A stretch of 64,000 bases of DNA, from positions 75,168,685-75,232,684 of the forward strand of contig CM061238.1 in assembly GCA_030848705.1 (NCBI GenBank). The letters are read 5' to 3'. Both the position numbers and the translations under genes were made by a program. This stretch comes from Heracleum sosnowskyi (taxonomy: Eukaryota; Streptophyta; Magnoliopsida; Apiales; Apiaceae). Shown piece by piece: positions 10,061 to 21,356 of this stretch (position 1 is its first letter; each line of letters opens with the position of its first letter). Below the pieces are notes generated by a model. It did no database searches. It was given only the letters and a program-made list of their open reading frames with translations, and had not been told where the DNA came from.

Positions 10061-11289
10061 ATGGATAAGTTTATGGGAAAGCTCGAGATTGAATTGTTTG
10101 ATAGAAGAAACAATTTTGCCTTATGGCAGAGCACGGTGAAAGATCTGTTAATTCAGCGAGGGTTATATGTAACTCTCGAAGAGAAAAAACCTATTGATGT
10201 TGAGGCCATAAAGTGGGAAAACATGAAGTTACGTGCGGCATCGACGATCTGGTTGGCCCTTGCACCAGAAATCAAGTATGATGTTCTTGAGGAGAATAAC
10301 CCTAAAAATTTATGAGAGAAGTTGACGAAGACGTATCACTCAAAGTCGTTAGCAAATAATTTGTTACTCAAGAAAGATGTTTTCGGGCTCAAGATGGAAG
10401 AAGAGGGAGATCTGAGAGATCATCTGAATCGTTTTAATGACCTGATCAATTAGCTGAATAATTTGGATGAAAAATTAAAGGATGTGGACAAAGCTGTTCT
10501 TCTACTTGTGTCTCTACCAAAGAAGTATAGTACTATGATTACTTCTATGTTGGTTGGGAAAACGAAGTTAGATTTGGATGAGACCATTGTCGTTCTTCTA
10601 GAGGTCGAAAGATTGATGAAGCAAGGATCGAGTGACACGTCAGATGGAAGTGCACTCGTGGTGGATGCACGTGACAAGAAAAAGAAGTATGGTAAGAAAC
10701 ATAACCCAAATATCAAGTGCTTTTATTGTGAAGAATTGGGGCATAGATAATCTATGTGTTCAAAGGCAAAAGAAGACTTGAAGGGGTTGAAGAAAACTCG
10801 AGGAGGGGTAATGTTTTGCTTGTGGCAACTGATGATGATGCTCTTTTGGTTCAAGAAGATAAGGGATCGAAAGAAAAATGGGTGCTTGACTCCGGATGTT
10901 CTCATCACATATGTGATAGGAGGGAGTGGTTCTCGTCCTACAAGAAGTGTGAGGGAAAGATGGTAGTTTTACCAAACGGCAAAAGGGTAAAGGTTGCTGG
11001 AATTGGTGAGGTAATGATGAAACTTCACAATGGTCATGTTCGGACCTTAACTCAAGTAAGGTACGTATCGGAGTTAAATCAAAATCTAATTTCATTGGGT
11101 AAATTAGTTGATTTGGGATATACTGTTATGATGAAGAACAGAATGTTGGAGGTCACTAAAAGGGATTTAGAGATACTCAAAGGTTGGAAGGACAAGAGAA
11201 ATCTTTTCTTGCTAGAAGAAGAGGTTCTTGTTCGAGGGGAGGCGTGGCGGACAGACGTTGATGTCTCTAATGGTTACCGTTCAACCTGA
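10061..11289 (+). pseudogene. Gag-protease ORF of copia element F, broken
   Basis: Starts at the ATG at 10061, about 20 nt after the PBS. Copia gag domain, then a CCHC zinc knuckle (CFYC...GH, about 10720-10755), then aspartic protease with the DSG motif (about 10885-10900). It stops being recognisable before the GAG-pre-integrase domain and runs directly into the PPT. Breaks: stops at about 10313, 10453 and 10747 (two of them look like Gln codons changed by C to T), and a one-base frameshift near 10790-10800 just before protease. No integrase or RT was present at this locus. Confidence 0.82.
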
Positions 11290-11299
11290 TATGGGTATT

Positions 11300-11316
11300 G
11301 GGTTGAAGGGGAGGAT
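11300..11316 (+). other. Polypurine tract of element F
   Basis: GGGTTGAAGGGGAGGA immediately before the 3' LTR start TGTTGGG; the expected plus-strand priming site. Confidence 0.8.
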
Positions 11317-11747
11317 TGTTGGGTTTAAACCCAATACGGCAGTATGGATGGGTCATGGTGATATAGGCGATTAAGACTGTTTTGATAATAATTGTATGTG
11401 TAGACAACTATTATATATGGTATGTCTTGGTCATGATTAATTTAGGAAATTAGGTGCCAAGAATAAAAAGTCTTGTATAACAAGTATGGTAAGTCTTGTA
11501 TAACAAGTATAACAAGTCTTGGTGGCTATATAAACATAGTCATATTATGTTTGATGTATGCTTGAGCATTGTTTGGCTTGAGTATCGTGTGAGTGATACA
11601 CCGTTGGTGAGATTGATTGTATTATTGATAACTGTTTTGATTAATAATACAAGTTGGGACGTGATTGTTTCCACGTCATATATATTATGTGTGTGCTTTG
11701 TTTGTTTGTTTGAATCTCGTATTGGTGTGTAACCCCTAAACCTAACA
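11317..11747 (+). repeat. 3' LTR of element F
   Basis: 431 bp, TGTTGGGT...CCTAACA. It includes two short direct repeats of AAGTCTTGTATAACAAGTAT (about 11467-11515) and a TATATAAAC box. It shares 5' LTR sequence from GTCATGGTGATATAGG onward. Confidence 0.88.
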
Positions 11748-11962
11748 AATATCTGCTAGTATAATGGATGCAACTTCTTATATGCAGTGTATACAGTGAA
11801 TATTATAAAATTTGATCCAAACGCTACCCATTGTCATCCCTACATTTATATATATCGTTAAGTGATAAAATTTTGTAAATTTTAAAAATTGATTAAGATG
11901 TGATTTGAGTGCGAAGATGTGAATCACGTGACTCATTTTTGAAATTGGAACATTATAGAGTA

Positions 11963-13166
11963 TGATAGATCCATAATTTAATACATTTTTAATACCTATT
12001 TTATGTCTGTTTTCGTAATTTTATTATTTAATAAATTGTTTTCTTTTGTTTTGTAGGAAAATAAATAAAATCAGATTTCAAGCATAAAAAGGTGAAAAAG
12101 GCAAGGAGATGGAAATACTTGAAGTCAAAAGGAAATTGGAGAAAAATTGGAAAACTTATCGGAGAAGAAAAAGGAATTGAGGAAATATTTCTGGAATCCG
12201 ATTTGTAGTCAAAGAGCCCAAGCCCATTATTTTTCCCTATATATATAGATCTCCCCTCTTGTATTTGAGACAACTAGAATTTAGACATCTAGAATTGAAA
12301 CTAGATCTGATAATTTAGGAGTAAGAGTAGATTTAATTGTCTTTTAATTCCAACAGTTTTAATTTTGTTCAAACATTTTTTCTATTATTTAGTTCTGCAA
12401 TTTTAGTTCACCTTTATTTCCGACGTGCAATTATTTCCCGTTCAACAGCTTCATTTGTTTTCAATTCGGCTGCTTATTCCAGGGAGTTTTATTTGTTAAT
12501 ATATTTGTTTTGTCTTAGGTTGTTTGATTTGTCTTAGGTTTCATATTAATCTTTTCTTTTATATTCATTCTCGTACCATAATTCAAGCCTTCTAGTTTAG
12601 TTTTAATTTGTCATGATCAAGTCTTTTATGTTTAATTGTCTTGTTAATTTTATAATCATGTGTAGCTAAATCTTTTGCCCTAGGATGAAGATGAAGTTAA
12701 TTTGATTATTGTTGATATCTTCTTGTTCCTATTGATTGATTCTCATAATTTTTCTTGGTGCTTAATTGTTCAATTGACAAAGTGATTTTGATATATTATT
12801 GTTACCGGATTTATTTTTCATAGCCTATGCTTGCTTCATGAAGTTTTGATAGGTTATTGTTAGATAACAAGTTTCATAGTATATGCTTGTCTCGTTAATT
12901 GATATATCTTATTTGTGAAGGAAAGAGAATTGATTTTAGGGCGAGTTGGTATTAATTGTGATTGATTAATGGATTCGGATTTCTAGGTTTTCCTTATCTG
13001 ATTTTAGTTGTTAATTAGGTTAAACAAATCTCAACTCAAATCTTATTTGTCTAGTTTGTCTGAGTTAATTGTTAGGGTTTCGAAAATTCATAGTCTCTGT
13101 GGATCGATATGTGATTGCTACAACTAAACACTGTGCGCTTGCAGTTTACATTATTTTTACACATCA
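11963..13166 (+). repeat. Solo LTR of gypsy family D
   Basis: 1.2 kb starting TGATAGATCC and ending TACACATCA. It is the reverse complement, with moderate divergence, of the LTRs at 23539-24665 and 43180-44308. It is flanked by a perfect 5-bp duplication GAGTA (11958-11962 and 13167-13171) and has no internal sequence, so it arose by LTR-LTR recombination. A TATA box (CTATATATATAG) lies near 12237-12249. Open frames inside it are incidental. Confidence 0.92.
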
Positions 13167-13438
13167 GAGTACATAATATTCGAACTAATATTGAACAACT
13201 CGACTCGGTTCAAGTTCGATTCGAATTCGACTCGATTGGATCAAATTGTTACAAAACTCAACTCTACTTTATTTATTTTACAAAAAAGTCAAATTTAGCT
13301 TGGATAAAATTTGGTTTAGCTCTATTTGTCTACTGCCCTACAAAATGATAGTATAGAATAAAAAATTGAAGATGAGGAAATGAAAATGTTTTTAATAGAC
13401 CTAATAAATAACTATTGTCTCTTAATACCAGTGTTTTA

Positions 13439-13988
13439 AAAGTCGGTGATTAATCGTGATTAATCGCCGAATAATCGCTAGACGGCGGGTCACCGAACTG
13501 ATTAAACGAAAATCGGTTAATTAATCGTATTTTCAGAAAAACGGTCAAAAATCGGCTGAATCGGTCAAAAATCGTGCTAATTATTAAAAATAGTTAAAAT
13601 TAAAAAAATAATTAAAAATTTAAAAGGCAGAAACTTGATTAAACAATAAAAAAAAATTATTTTTGTACATATAATTATAATTTTAGATGCCTAAATCATA
13701 AATTCTCTTAATTTTTTCTCTTAAATTGATCTATAATTGAAAAGTTAAACCTTCAAAATTTTATTTATTACAATTATATAACATTTTTAACATATTTGCA
13801 TAAATATATGATAATAACATATGTTTAGTTGAAATAACGAAACAATTATATATATGAATATAGTTGTATTTTAAAAATATTATTAAAATTTATTCCGATT
13901 AATCATTCTGATTAATCCCCGATTATCCGATTAATCCATGAACGGTACCTTCACCGATTAACTCCGATTTCCGCTTTTTACAACACTG
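13439..13988. mobile_element. hAT-type MITE
   Basis: 550 bp with imperfect terminal inverted repeats (CAGTGTTTTAAAAGTCGG versus CAGTGTTGTAAAAAGCGG) and a perfect 8-bp target duplication CTTAATAC at 13431-13438 and 13989-13996. Eight-base duplications and CA-starting ends are typical of hAT. The subterminal regions are packed with ATTAATCG/CGATTAAT and AATCGG repeats, as expected for transposase binding sites. The core is AT-rich and non-coding. Confidence 0.9.
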
Positions 13989-13996
13989 CTTAATAC

Positions 13997-15442
13997 ATAT
14001 CATATATTTTATATTGTAAAACATATCTTGTTATTAGAATGGTTGTTATCTGACCTATATGTATATTTGCGGCAGGCAATGAACATGCGTGGATATATAT
14101 GTAGCGCAACCGAAAATGGAAAATCTTGAGATGAAAAGCGAGCAAATCTGCAAGTAGATACATTCGTGCTCAACCATTTGGGTCAAAGAATAAAAAGTGA
14201 TAGAAAAATCAAGCACAAAGATCTAAAACCAACTTGTGCATGCACAAAGAACCTGAAAAAAGGAACTTTCATAGTAAAGGACCACCAACTCTCTAGTCTA
14301 TTTTTTGTCTACAATTCGACTAATCATTCAAAGATTCATTCATAGATACATTCTTCAATTTTTATTTGCTTTTTCCTCGGAATAATTTAAAGAACCGAAT
14401 AATCAAAGTCTTTGGACTTTCCAACTCACCAAACTCCAACTTTTACAATGTTATGGCGTTTCTTTTTTCTCAAATAATATCTATAAATAAATATTATATA
14501 TGAGATCGAATCCAATCATCTATACATTTATTTGTTTACAACAAGTGGGTTCGGCATATCCTGCATATCTTGTGCTAATTTTGTTAAAGTTAATTAATTA
14601 CAGATAATGCAAGGTAATCTAATCCAATACTAACCTTTCTGTTGCAAGACGAGCTAGGAGATTTACAACTTGTTCGAGGTATTTTTGTTTAGAAAAAAAC
14701 CAAAGTACATATTCCAGCGATTCTCTATATATGGGTGCGCATGACTGCGGGAAATAAACAAAACATAATGCAAGTAACATGCATATGTCATCTTAAAGTG
14801 GACGAATCGAATTCTACAATATGAATCAATCATGTTTGAAAAATGCTAAAATTTTCAAGATAATTGTTGAAATTTTTTTCAAATGTTCAGTAGTTTATAG
14901 CGTTGTTACTTATTTGCTCATAAATAAAATAGATCCCTTGTACATTTACCTTTATATATGAATTTTACGAATAAAAACGAAACCTATGAATTAAAAACAT
15001 TTTTAAAACTAAATTTATGGTATATATAATTTTTTTTAGGTAACTCTTTTATAATAAATAAATTAGAAAACATAAACAGGTCCTTTATTTCGAAAGAAAG
15101 AGACAACATCACCCAAGGCAGCTAAACAAGAGTAGTCACCATTCTAACCACCAATACAACCAATTACCATCACAGCCTAATCAACTTATTACAAATGTAT
15201 AAAAGATCGGAGAGATTCTGGCAAGCAATTAGGTCTAGCAGAGAGGCAAGTCAAGGACTGAACTCTACTTGTAATATTCACACAAATATAATGATAAAGT
15301 GCTCGAGCAGATCCTCTAAATAAAATTCACACAAATACAATGATAAAGCAGTTCAGATGAGAGCAAATCACCATCATGTCGTCTTTATCATTCATTACCC
15401 ATCATATATATGATTAGCATCTACTAAAATCTTTCTCTATCA
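13997..15442. other. Gene-free AT-rich stretch
   Basis: No ORF of note. Two near-identical 27-bp stretches of the form ATTCACACAAATAYAATGAT lie at about 15277 and 15329. The part near 15060-15250 has a more complex, higher-GC composition that may be a decayed repeat or gene remnant; I cannot name it. Confidence 0.4.
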
Positions 15443-15452
15443 TATGTATATG

Positions 15453-15841
15453 GGGTTAATTATCTTGTTGATCATTAAAGTGGATTTAAAGTATCAAGTT
15501 GGTCACCAAATTGAAAACGGTCTCAAACAGTCACTAAAGTCAGCTACACTAAAGTCAGCTACAGGTACATTCTATTATATAACTTACTTTTTTCTGGACG
15601 GTAAACACTAATATTAATGCAAATTTCTTCAATTTTATGATGTGAAATGGGTATGTTACCCTAACATGTAAATATCACATTAAATATTTTTTAATACATC
15701 ATCATTTTTTGTCTAAAAAAATTATTTATTTAGTGGAGTGTACATGTAGCCAACTTTAGTGACGTGATTGAGACCATTTTCAGTTTGATGACCAACTTGA
15801 TATTTTATACCCACTTTAGTGATCAACAAGATAATTAACCC
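15453..15841. mobile_element. Mutator-type MITE with ~100-bp inverted repeats
   Basis: 389 bp. The ends GGGTTAATTATCTTGTTGAT (left) and its inverted copy (right) pair over about 100 bp. A perfect 10-bp direct repeat TATGTATATG flanks it (15443-15452, 15842-15851). Duplications of 9-11 bp with long inverted repeats are the Mutator signature. The centre is AT-rich with no transposase. Confidence 0.9.
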
Positions 15842-15851
15842 TATGTATATG

Positions 15852-17223
15852 ACATAATGAGAACATGTATGGTTCACAAGACTATTTAGGTCGGAGACCG
15901 ACAAATATATATTGAATCACGCGCAATTTAGTAATTAAATACTGGATTAATTAAACAACAAGGCACATCCACGAGCTACTTGACCAGAAACGTTTCTTTC
16001 TCGTTTCTGCATGGTAGCCTGGTTGGTCAAGACTCAAGTGTTCTGGACTAATTTATACTCAAAACCATAATCCACTAATCAAACTGTTGGCAATTACAAG
16101 TATAATATCCTACTTGACAAGCATATCTGTGGAGAAAGAAGGTTTATAAGGCTCTCACAATCCAATCTTGATTAACAACTAATTTTTACTTAACAACTTC
16201 CCGATCAACTAGTACATTTCATATAAATGATCGTGTGCAGATAAACAAGTCACCGATTGCTAGCTGGTGCACCGTAACTTTCAAATTGCATGTTCGAGTG
16301 ACGAAACCTGTGTACGACGACATGTTTGATATTTTTTTGTTATTTCGGGAATTCAACGGTTTAGACGATATTTAACCGAAAAAAGAAAAGAGTGGAACAA
16401 TTGCAGAGAGGGGGGGATAAGCATAAAGTGGGGGGAGGCAAGTACTCTGTTATTACAGTACTTGTTAGTGGGAAGAAGGCAGTAGAGGTCAGGCCTTTGG
16501 GCTTGAAGAGTCTTTTTCCACAGCTAAAATTTGGCAGATAATGACCCTATTTAATTAAATTCAGTAATATATTCTCGCAAGATCTGTGAATTAGTACCCA
16601 CCTAGATGCGCAGTGCAATAATCATGAGACGATCAACGGACAGGGATGAAGTTTAATTTTCATCATGGAGTGTATCATTGAAGGGTCTCTCTCTTTGTAA
16701 AAAGGTGGTGTACCTTTTGTGAGCAGCTTTATGTTTAAGCTACCCCTCTTTTTCGTCCTTGCTATTAACTGTTAGATGGCCTTTGTTTTGTTTGCTTCCC
16801 TCCTGGATTGCTGTACAAACCAAACTCTATGAACCTCACTGCTACGATGGAGCGCAACTCAGGCCCCAAGTCGTGTATATATCAACGCTTCATCAAAGTG
16901 TTTTAATTCCGTAAATAAAAATACAAATTCCATTCTTCATATAAAAAAGAGGTAAATTTATGTGTTTCGGTTACGCACCGTCTTCCTCTGCATGACAAAG
17001 TCTGTTCTATCCATGAAACAATTTATTTTAGGCCAAGAATAAACTAATTTTAGGCCATGTAGAAGAGCAATACATATAGTAATTGATTGATTGTAACCAT
17101 GTCATTTATTTGCGTTCTTTGCTATACCACGAATTATTGGATTCTTGGTCGGACCTTTGTTTGCTTATTTCTTGCAAATATCTAACTTAAAGCTGGTTTA
17201 ACTGGACCATATGCTTTGTCTAT
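15852..17223. other. Non-coding stretch of higher complexity
   Basis: No long ORF and no repeat structure that I can see. The part from about 16380 to 16900 has higher GC and less simple sequence than its surroundings, and might be low-copy host DNA such as a distal promoter or untranslated remnant. I found no splice-consistent gene, tRNA or known microRNA. Confidence 0.35.
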
Positions 17224-18000
17224 GGTGGTTCACGAACCGAGTCGAGTCGAGTTTTGATGTAAATGAATTGAGTTTTATCGAACAAAAATTTCACTCTCTT
17301 ATCACACAAAATTCGTATTCGAGCTCGTTAACTAACTAGCCGAACACGAGTTTTTATCGAACAAAAATTTCACTCTCTTATCGCACAAAATTCGTGTTCG
17401 AGCTCGAGCTCGTTAACTAACTAGCCGAACAAGAGCTTTTATCGAACAAAAACGAGCCGAGCCGAGTCGAGTCGAGTCGAGCTCATTAAAACCTAATTTT
17501 TATAGATAAAAAAACCCAATTTTTTTTGGCCCAACGAACTAAAACATTTTTTGTGGAAACCCAACCTAATTTTACAATCAATTCTCAATAAATCTAAAAT
17601 TCACATACTATAAATTACAAATTTAATTTTAAATGTTAGAAAATACAAAAAATAATATAAAAATATGTCGAATATATCTAATTTTACAATCAATTCTCAA
17701 TAAACCTAAAATACACATACTATAAATTACAAATTTAATTTTAAATGTTAGAAAATACAAAAAATAATATAAAAATATGTCGAATATATCTTAATTTTTT
17801 CGAGTTTTATCGAACCGATCTTGGGCCGAACGAGCTCGAGTCGAGCTCGAGTCGAGCTCACTAATAACTCGGCTCGAGCTCGTGTTATTAAATAACAATT
17901 TTTTGTGTTCGAACTCAAGCTCGAGTTCTTAACGAACGGAGCCGAGTCGAACTCTTAACAAGGTGGGCTTGTTCACGAATAACCATGTTCGTGAACCGCC
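17224..18000. mobile_element. Inverted-repeat element rich in GAGTCGAG/GAGCTCGAG
   Basis: The ends GGTGGTTCACGAAC and GTTCGTGAACCGCC are inverted copies. Long runs of TCGAG/GAGCTCGAG lie near both ends, and the middle is AT-rich. It looks like a small non-autonomous DNA transposon, but no target duplication is clear, so class and exact ends are uncertain. A short related fragment occurs near 13195-13245. Confidence 0.6.
17566..17789. repeat. 112-bp tandem duplication
   Basis: Two adjacent copies of a 112-bp AT-rich unit beginning CTAATTTTACAATCAATTCT (17566 and 17678), differing at about two positions. They lie inside the inverted-repeat element 17224-18000. A second, shorter duplication of about 70 bp (TCGAACAAAAATTTCACTCT) is at 17278-17420. 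Confidence 0.88.
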
Positions 18001-18049
18001 CTAGCCGCCTTTGTCTGCTTCTTCTCTTTTATGAACATATTAGGGATGA

Positions 18050-18813
18050 ACTATATAAACTAGACTTAAATGCATTTTGTGTATCTCAAGTATGCACAAT
18101 TTGCAATTTGTGTATCTATAGTATCAATTGTGCATTTTGTGTACCTGAATTATATAAAAATCATGAATTCGTGTACCTAAACTTTATATATACACTTTGT
18201 GTACCTCAACTGCATGTATATACAAAAATTTATTTTTTGGATAATTTTTTAGAAATTTATTATTCAAAAATTAAATAAATTATATTAACAAATAAAGTAT
18301 GATTAAAAAAATTAAGGATAAATACTATAAAATTCTTTATTTAATTTAATTATAAATAAATTTAAAACATTATTTAATATAATTACACAATATAATAATA
18401 AAATTTCGTAAAAATTGTGTATATAAATTTTTTGAATGTATTTAATAAGTCAAAATAGTAAATATTATTGGTTAATATTATTTACTTATATTATATCAAG
18501 TTATGTTATATTTTTACGTTATATTATTTTTTAGTATTAATTTTTTGATATTCCATTAATATACATATAATTAAATATATAGAAACAATGTGTTATCAAT
18601 TATATTAGCAAACTGCAAGTACACAAATTTCTTAATTTTAATAGTTAAGATACACAAAATGCATCATTTGAATAAATAAACAACAGAAGTACACAAATTG
18701 TTTATTTTTGTATATTTCAAGTACACAAAGTGCACAATTGATAGTTTAGGTACACAAAATGACGAAGTTGTATAGTTTAGGTACACAAAATGCTATTTAC
18801 TCTATAAACTATC
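18050..18813. mobile_element. Long inverted-repeat element built of GTGTACCT subrepeats
   Basis: The left arm (about 18050-18215) carries five GTGTATCT/GTGTACCT units after GCATTTTGTGTA. The right arm (about 18605-18813) carries the inverted copies, for example AGGTACACAAAATG. Each arm is thus a tandem array of ~35-bp units, and the spacer is AT-rich. This resembles a foldback or Mutator-type MITE. No target duplication was found. Confidence 0.65.
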
Positions 18814-19965
18814 ATGTTTCTTGTAATGGCTGATTCTGGACATTCACGCATTATATTTGATAACTCCAAATCCCGATCTAGTCCTTCTCGATCGATCCCA
18901 CGCCTGGAAACGGTGTCGCTGCGGTTGGGATTCTGCAAAACAACACCGGAAGGGGGTTTGGACCCTGACGGCGCCTCCAGCGTGAGAATAAGTAACGAGC
19001 TTCAACAATATTGTTAAAATCTCTCGAGTAAGACCCTCCTATTTAGCTCCCAAGCTTCCGGATAGTACGAAATTTTTTGCTCTAACCCGTTGAATCCCTC
19101 AAGTGAAAAAACAAACGAACATCTTTCACTAACTTCATCATTTGAATATGTGTCTCGGCTAATTGAGATCATGACTTTTGGAGCGTATTATGTTTAGGTT
19201 CAGATTCAATTCCAGTTATATATAAGTGCGCGCAAACTGAATCGAACACTTAATAAAGTTAAAATTGACAAGCATAAAAAAATGATCTTATTAACTAAAT
19301 ATTCAAAGATACAATATACGGTTTAAATATTAAACTTCTTTTGTTAACTTATTAACAAACTTTCTCGCCATAACTAATAATTTTGTCACCTCAGTTATTA
19401 TTATTCCGACCATCGAAACGCAGCGGGGGGCTTACGCGTAACATGCAAGAAAAGCTTGCCCGGGTGCTGGTTAAAATATTTCGTTAACGAAAAATAATAG
19501 AGAGGGGTAAAAGTGGGGGTGTGGGTTCAGAAATGATAAATAAATGCCACGAAGATTCATAATAACCGCCAGGAGGCTAGACCTAGGCTAGCTTCGATGT
19601 GCGGGTAGGAAGGACCAGTCACCATCGTGTCTAAAAGTTAGTACATACACCTGTCCTCTGATGTCCCCCGGAGTTACTTCTTTTACTTTAAAGTTAATTT
19701 GTTTCGTATATTTTCATCAAAAAGTAATACTTATATTATTTAAACAAAAGTAGAAATATAAATTTACAAAAATACAAGTAACAAAGTATATAGTTTGATG
19801 CGGACAAATGTATATAAAAAAAATTCTTCAAAACAAAATTATTCTTTGTAAGTAAAACAAATTTTAAGTTAAAAAATGTAAATGTAGACAAGAGCGCGCT
19901 AAAAGCCTAAAACCCATTTGTTACACGGTTGAAAAATAAATACCAGACTGGATGTTTATTATTTA
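18814..19965. other. Non-coding stretch with a short GC-rich island
   Basis: Around 18830-19060 and 19400-19680 base composition rises and sequence is non-repetitive, with CGCCTCCAGCGTGAG and similar. No ORF beyond about 67 codons. It could be a remnant of a host gene 5' region or another repeat; I cannot assign it. Confidence 0.35.
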
Positions 19966-20483
19966 TCTATATTGTTTATAAATATTCAATAAACAAAATA
20001 ATGTGTAAATAGTGCATAAAAGTATTAAAATATCAAATTATCATATTTGATAATTACAAAATTCAGATACGATTCTTGATAAATATGTTCTAAAAATTAT
20101 ATTTCATTCATTCAACAAATCAATACTTAAATATACAAAGATTGACTTATATTACAAGACCTACCAAGTAACTCCAGACATCTATTAAGAAATTCCTTTA
20201 TCTCAATAATATAAATAAAAACAATATCTCAATATCCAAAAATATATTATATTTAAATATCTTTTTATAATAATAATTATATAGAATATACATCAACAAT
20301 TCTTTACAATTACATGATTAAACAAGATTTATTTATTTGATTTAAATTTTTTGGTTTCACCTCGGTTCGACCCTATAACTACATAATTAAAATTTTTATT
20401 GAATTGATTTACTTTATTTGGTTTCATCCTAGTTTCAATTAATATATTAATCTCGATCCATGTTTCGCATGGGTTATAGCTAG
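19966..20483 (+). mobile_element. Helitron-like non-autonomous element (candidate)
   Basis: The 3' end looks like a Helitron: a small hairpin (CCATG TTTCG CATGG, 20458-20472), then seven bases, then CTAG, followed by T. Upstream, TCTATATTG at 19966 preceded by A fits a Helitron 5' end inserted at A|T. The interior is AT-rich and non-coding. The 5' end is a guess; the 3' end is better supported. Confidence 0.45.
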
Positions 20484-21029
20484 TATTTAAACAACGTAAT
20501 TTTTAATTTAAGATGAATATGTATCATGTAAGTATAAGTAAATAATTACTTATAAGTTATGTATGTGTTTGAATAAATTTACTTGTAAATTATTTGTTAA
20601 TCTAAATTATATATTTTTTTATTTTATGAGAAAAAGAAACGTGAGGACCTCAGTAAATTACCTAAGATGATAAGGTTTTTTAGTTAAACTTTTAATGGTA
20701 ATATTGTAATTTTACGTGATATTCTAAAATTACAATAACATTCTCGTATTTTTATATGAAATTTCAGCATAATCTCATGTAATTTATATAAAGTCGATCT
20801 TAGAATCTTCCATCTCTTATTTAATTTAATAATCTAGATATATGTGATTTAATTTTAAAAAAAGAACTTAAAATACAAATGTAAATTATAAATTATTAAT
20901 AAGATAAAGAAATCAAGTAATAGTAAACAAATAGGGATAAAGTACATCGTTAATAAATTTCGAATTATTATCATAAAAATTCAGTATGCAAACATTGTTT
21001 ATAAATTATTTTAAATTATTATGAATTTA
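20484..21029. other. AT-rich stretch, nothing recognised
   Basis: Non-coding and low in complexity; no repeat ends seen. Confidence 0.4.
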
Positions 21030-21347
21030 GGGAAAATGAATTTTTTTATCACTGAACTTTATATAATTTTAGAAACCAACCATTGAACTAAAAACTTTTA
21101 AGAACCAACCACTGAACTATAAATTTATTTGTTTATATCACTAATGCTACTCTCGAATTTCAAAATTACCACTGAACTATAAATCAACCACTTAACGGAA
21201 TGCTAATTTTGAAATTTTAGAGTAACGTTAGTACTATAAACAAATAAGTTTATAGTTCATTGGTTGGTTTTTAAAAATTTATAATTCAGTGGTTGATTTC
21301 TAAAAGTATATAAAATTCACTGATAAAAACATAAAATTTATTTTTCC
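21030..21347. mobile_element. Mutator-type MITE, almost wholly inverted repeat
   Basis: 318 bp. The left half (GGGAAAATGAATTTTTTTAT) is mirrored by the right half over about 150 bp, with shared ACCAACCA.TGAACTATAAA blocks. It is flanked by a perfect 9-bp duplication ATGAATTTA (21021-21029, 21348-21356). The transcript of either strand would form a long hairpin, a good small-RNA source. Confidence 0.9.
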
Positions 21348-21356
21348 ATGAATTTA

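Larger units (their letters stand above)
9752..11747 (+). mobile_element. Short non-autonomous Ty1/copia element F (gag-protease only)
   Basis: LTR - PBS - gag - protease - PPT - LTR in 2.0 kb, with no integrase, RT or RNase H. The 5' LTR lost its first part to the insertion of element A and also has an internal deletion of roughly 130 bp relative to the 3' LTR. The design matches TR-GAG-type non-autonomous elements, which keep gag and borrow pol from a relative. It is distinct in sequence from Sireviruses A-C. Confidence 0.85.

Noticed and set aside
16380..16900. Host gene or microRNA precursor
   Set aside because: No ORF, no splice-consistent exons and no known mature microRNA sequence recognised.
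17224..18000. GAGCTCGAG-rich sequence as a CRISPR-like or satellite array
   Set aside because: Spacing is irregular, it is bounded by inverted repeats, and the setting is a plant genome.
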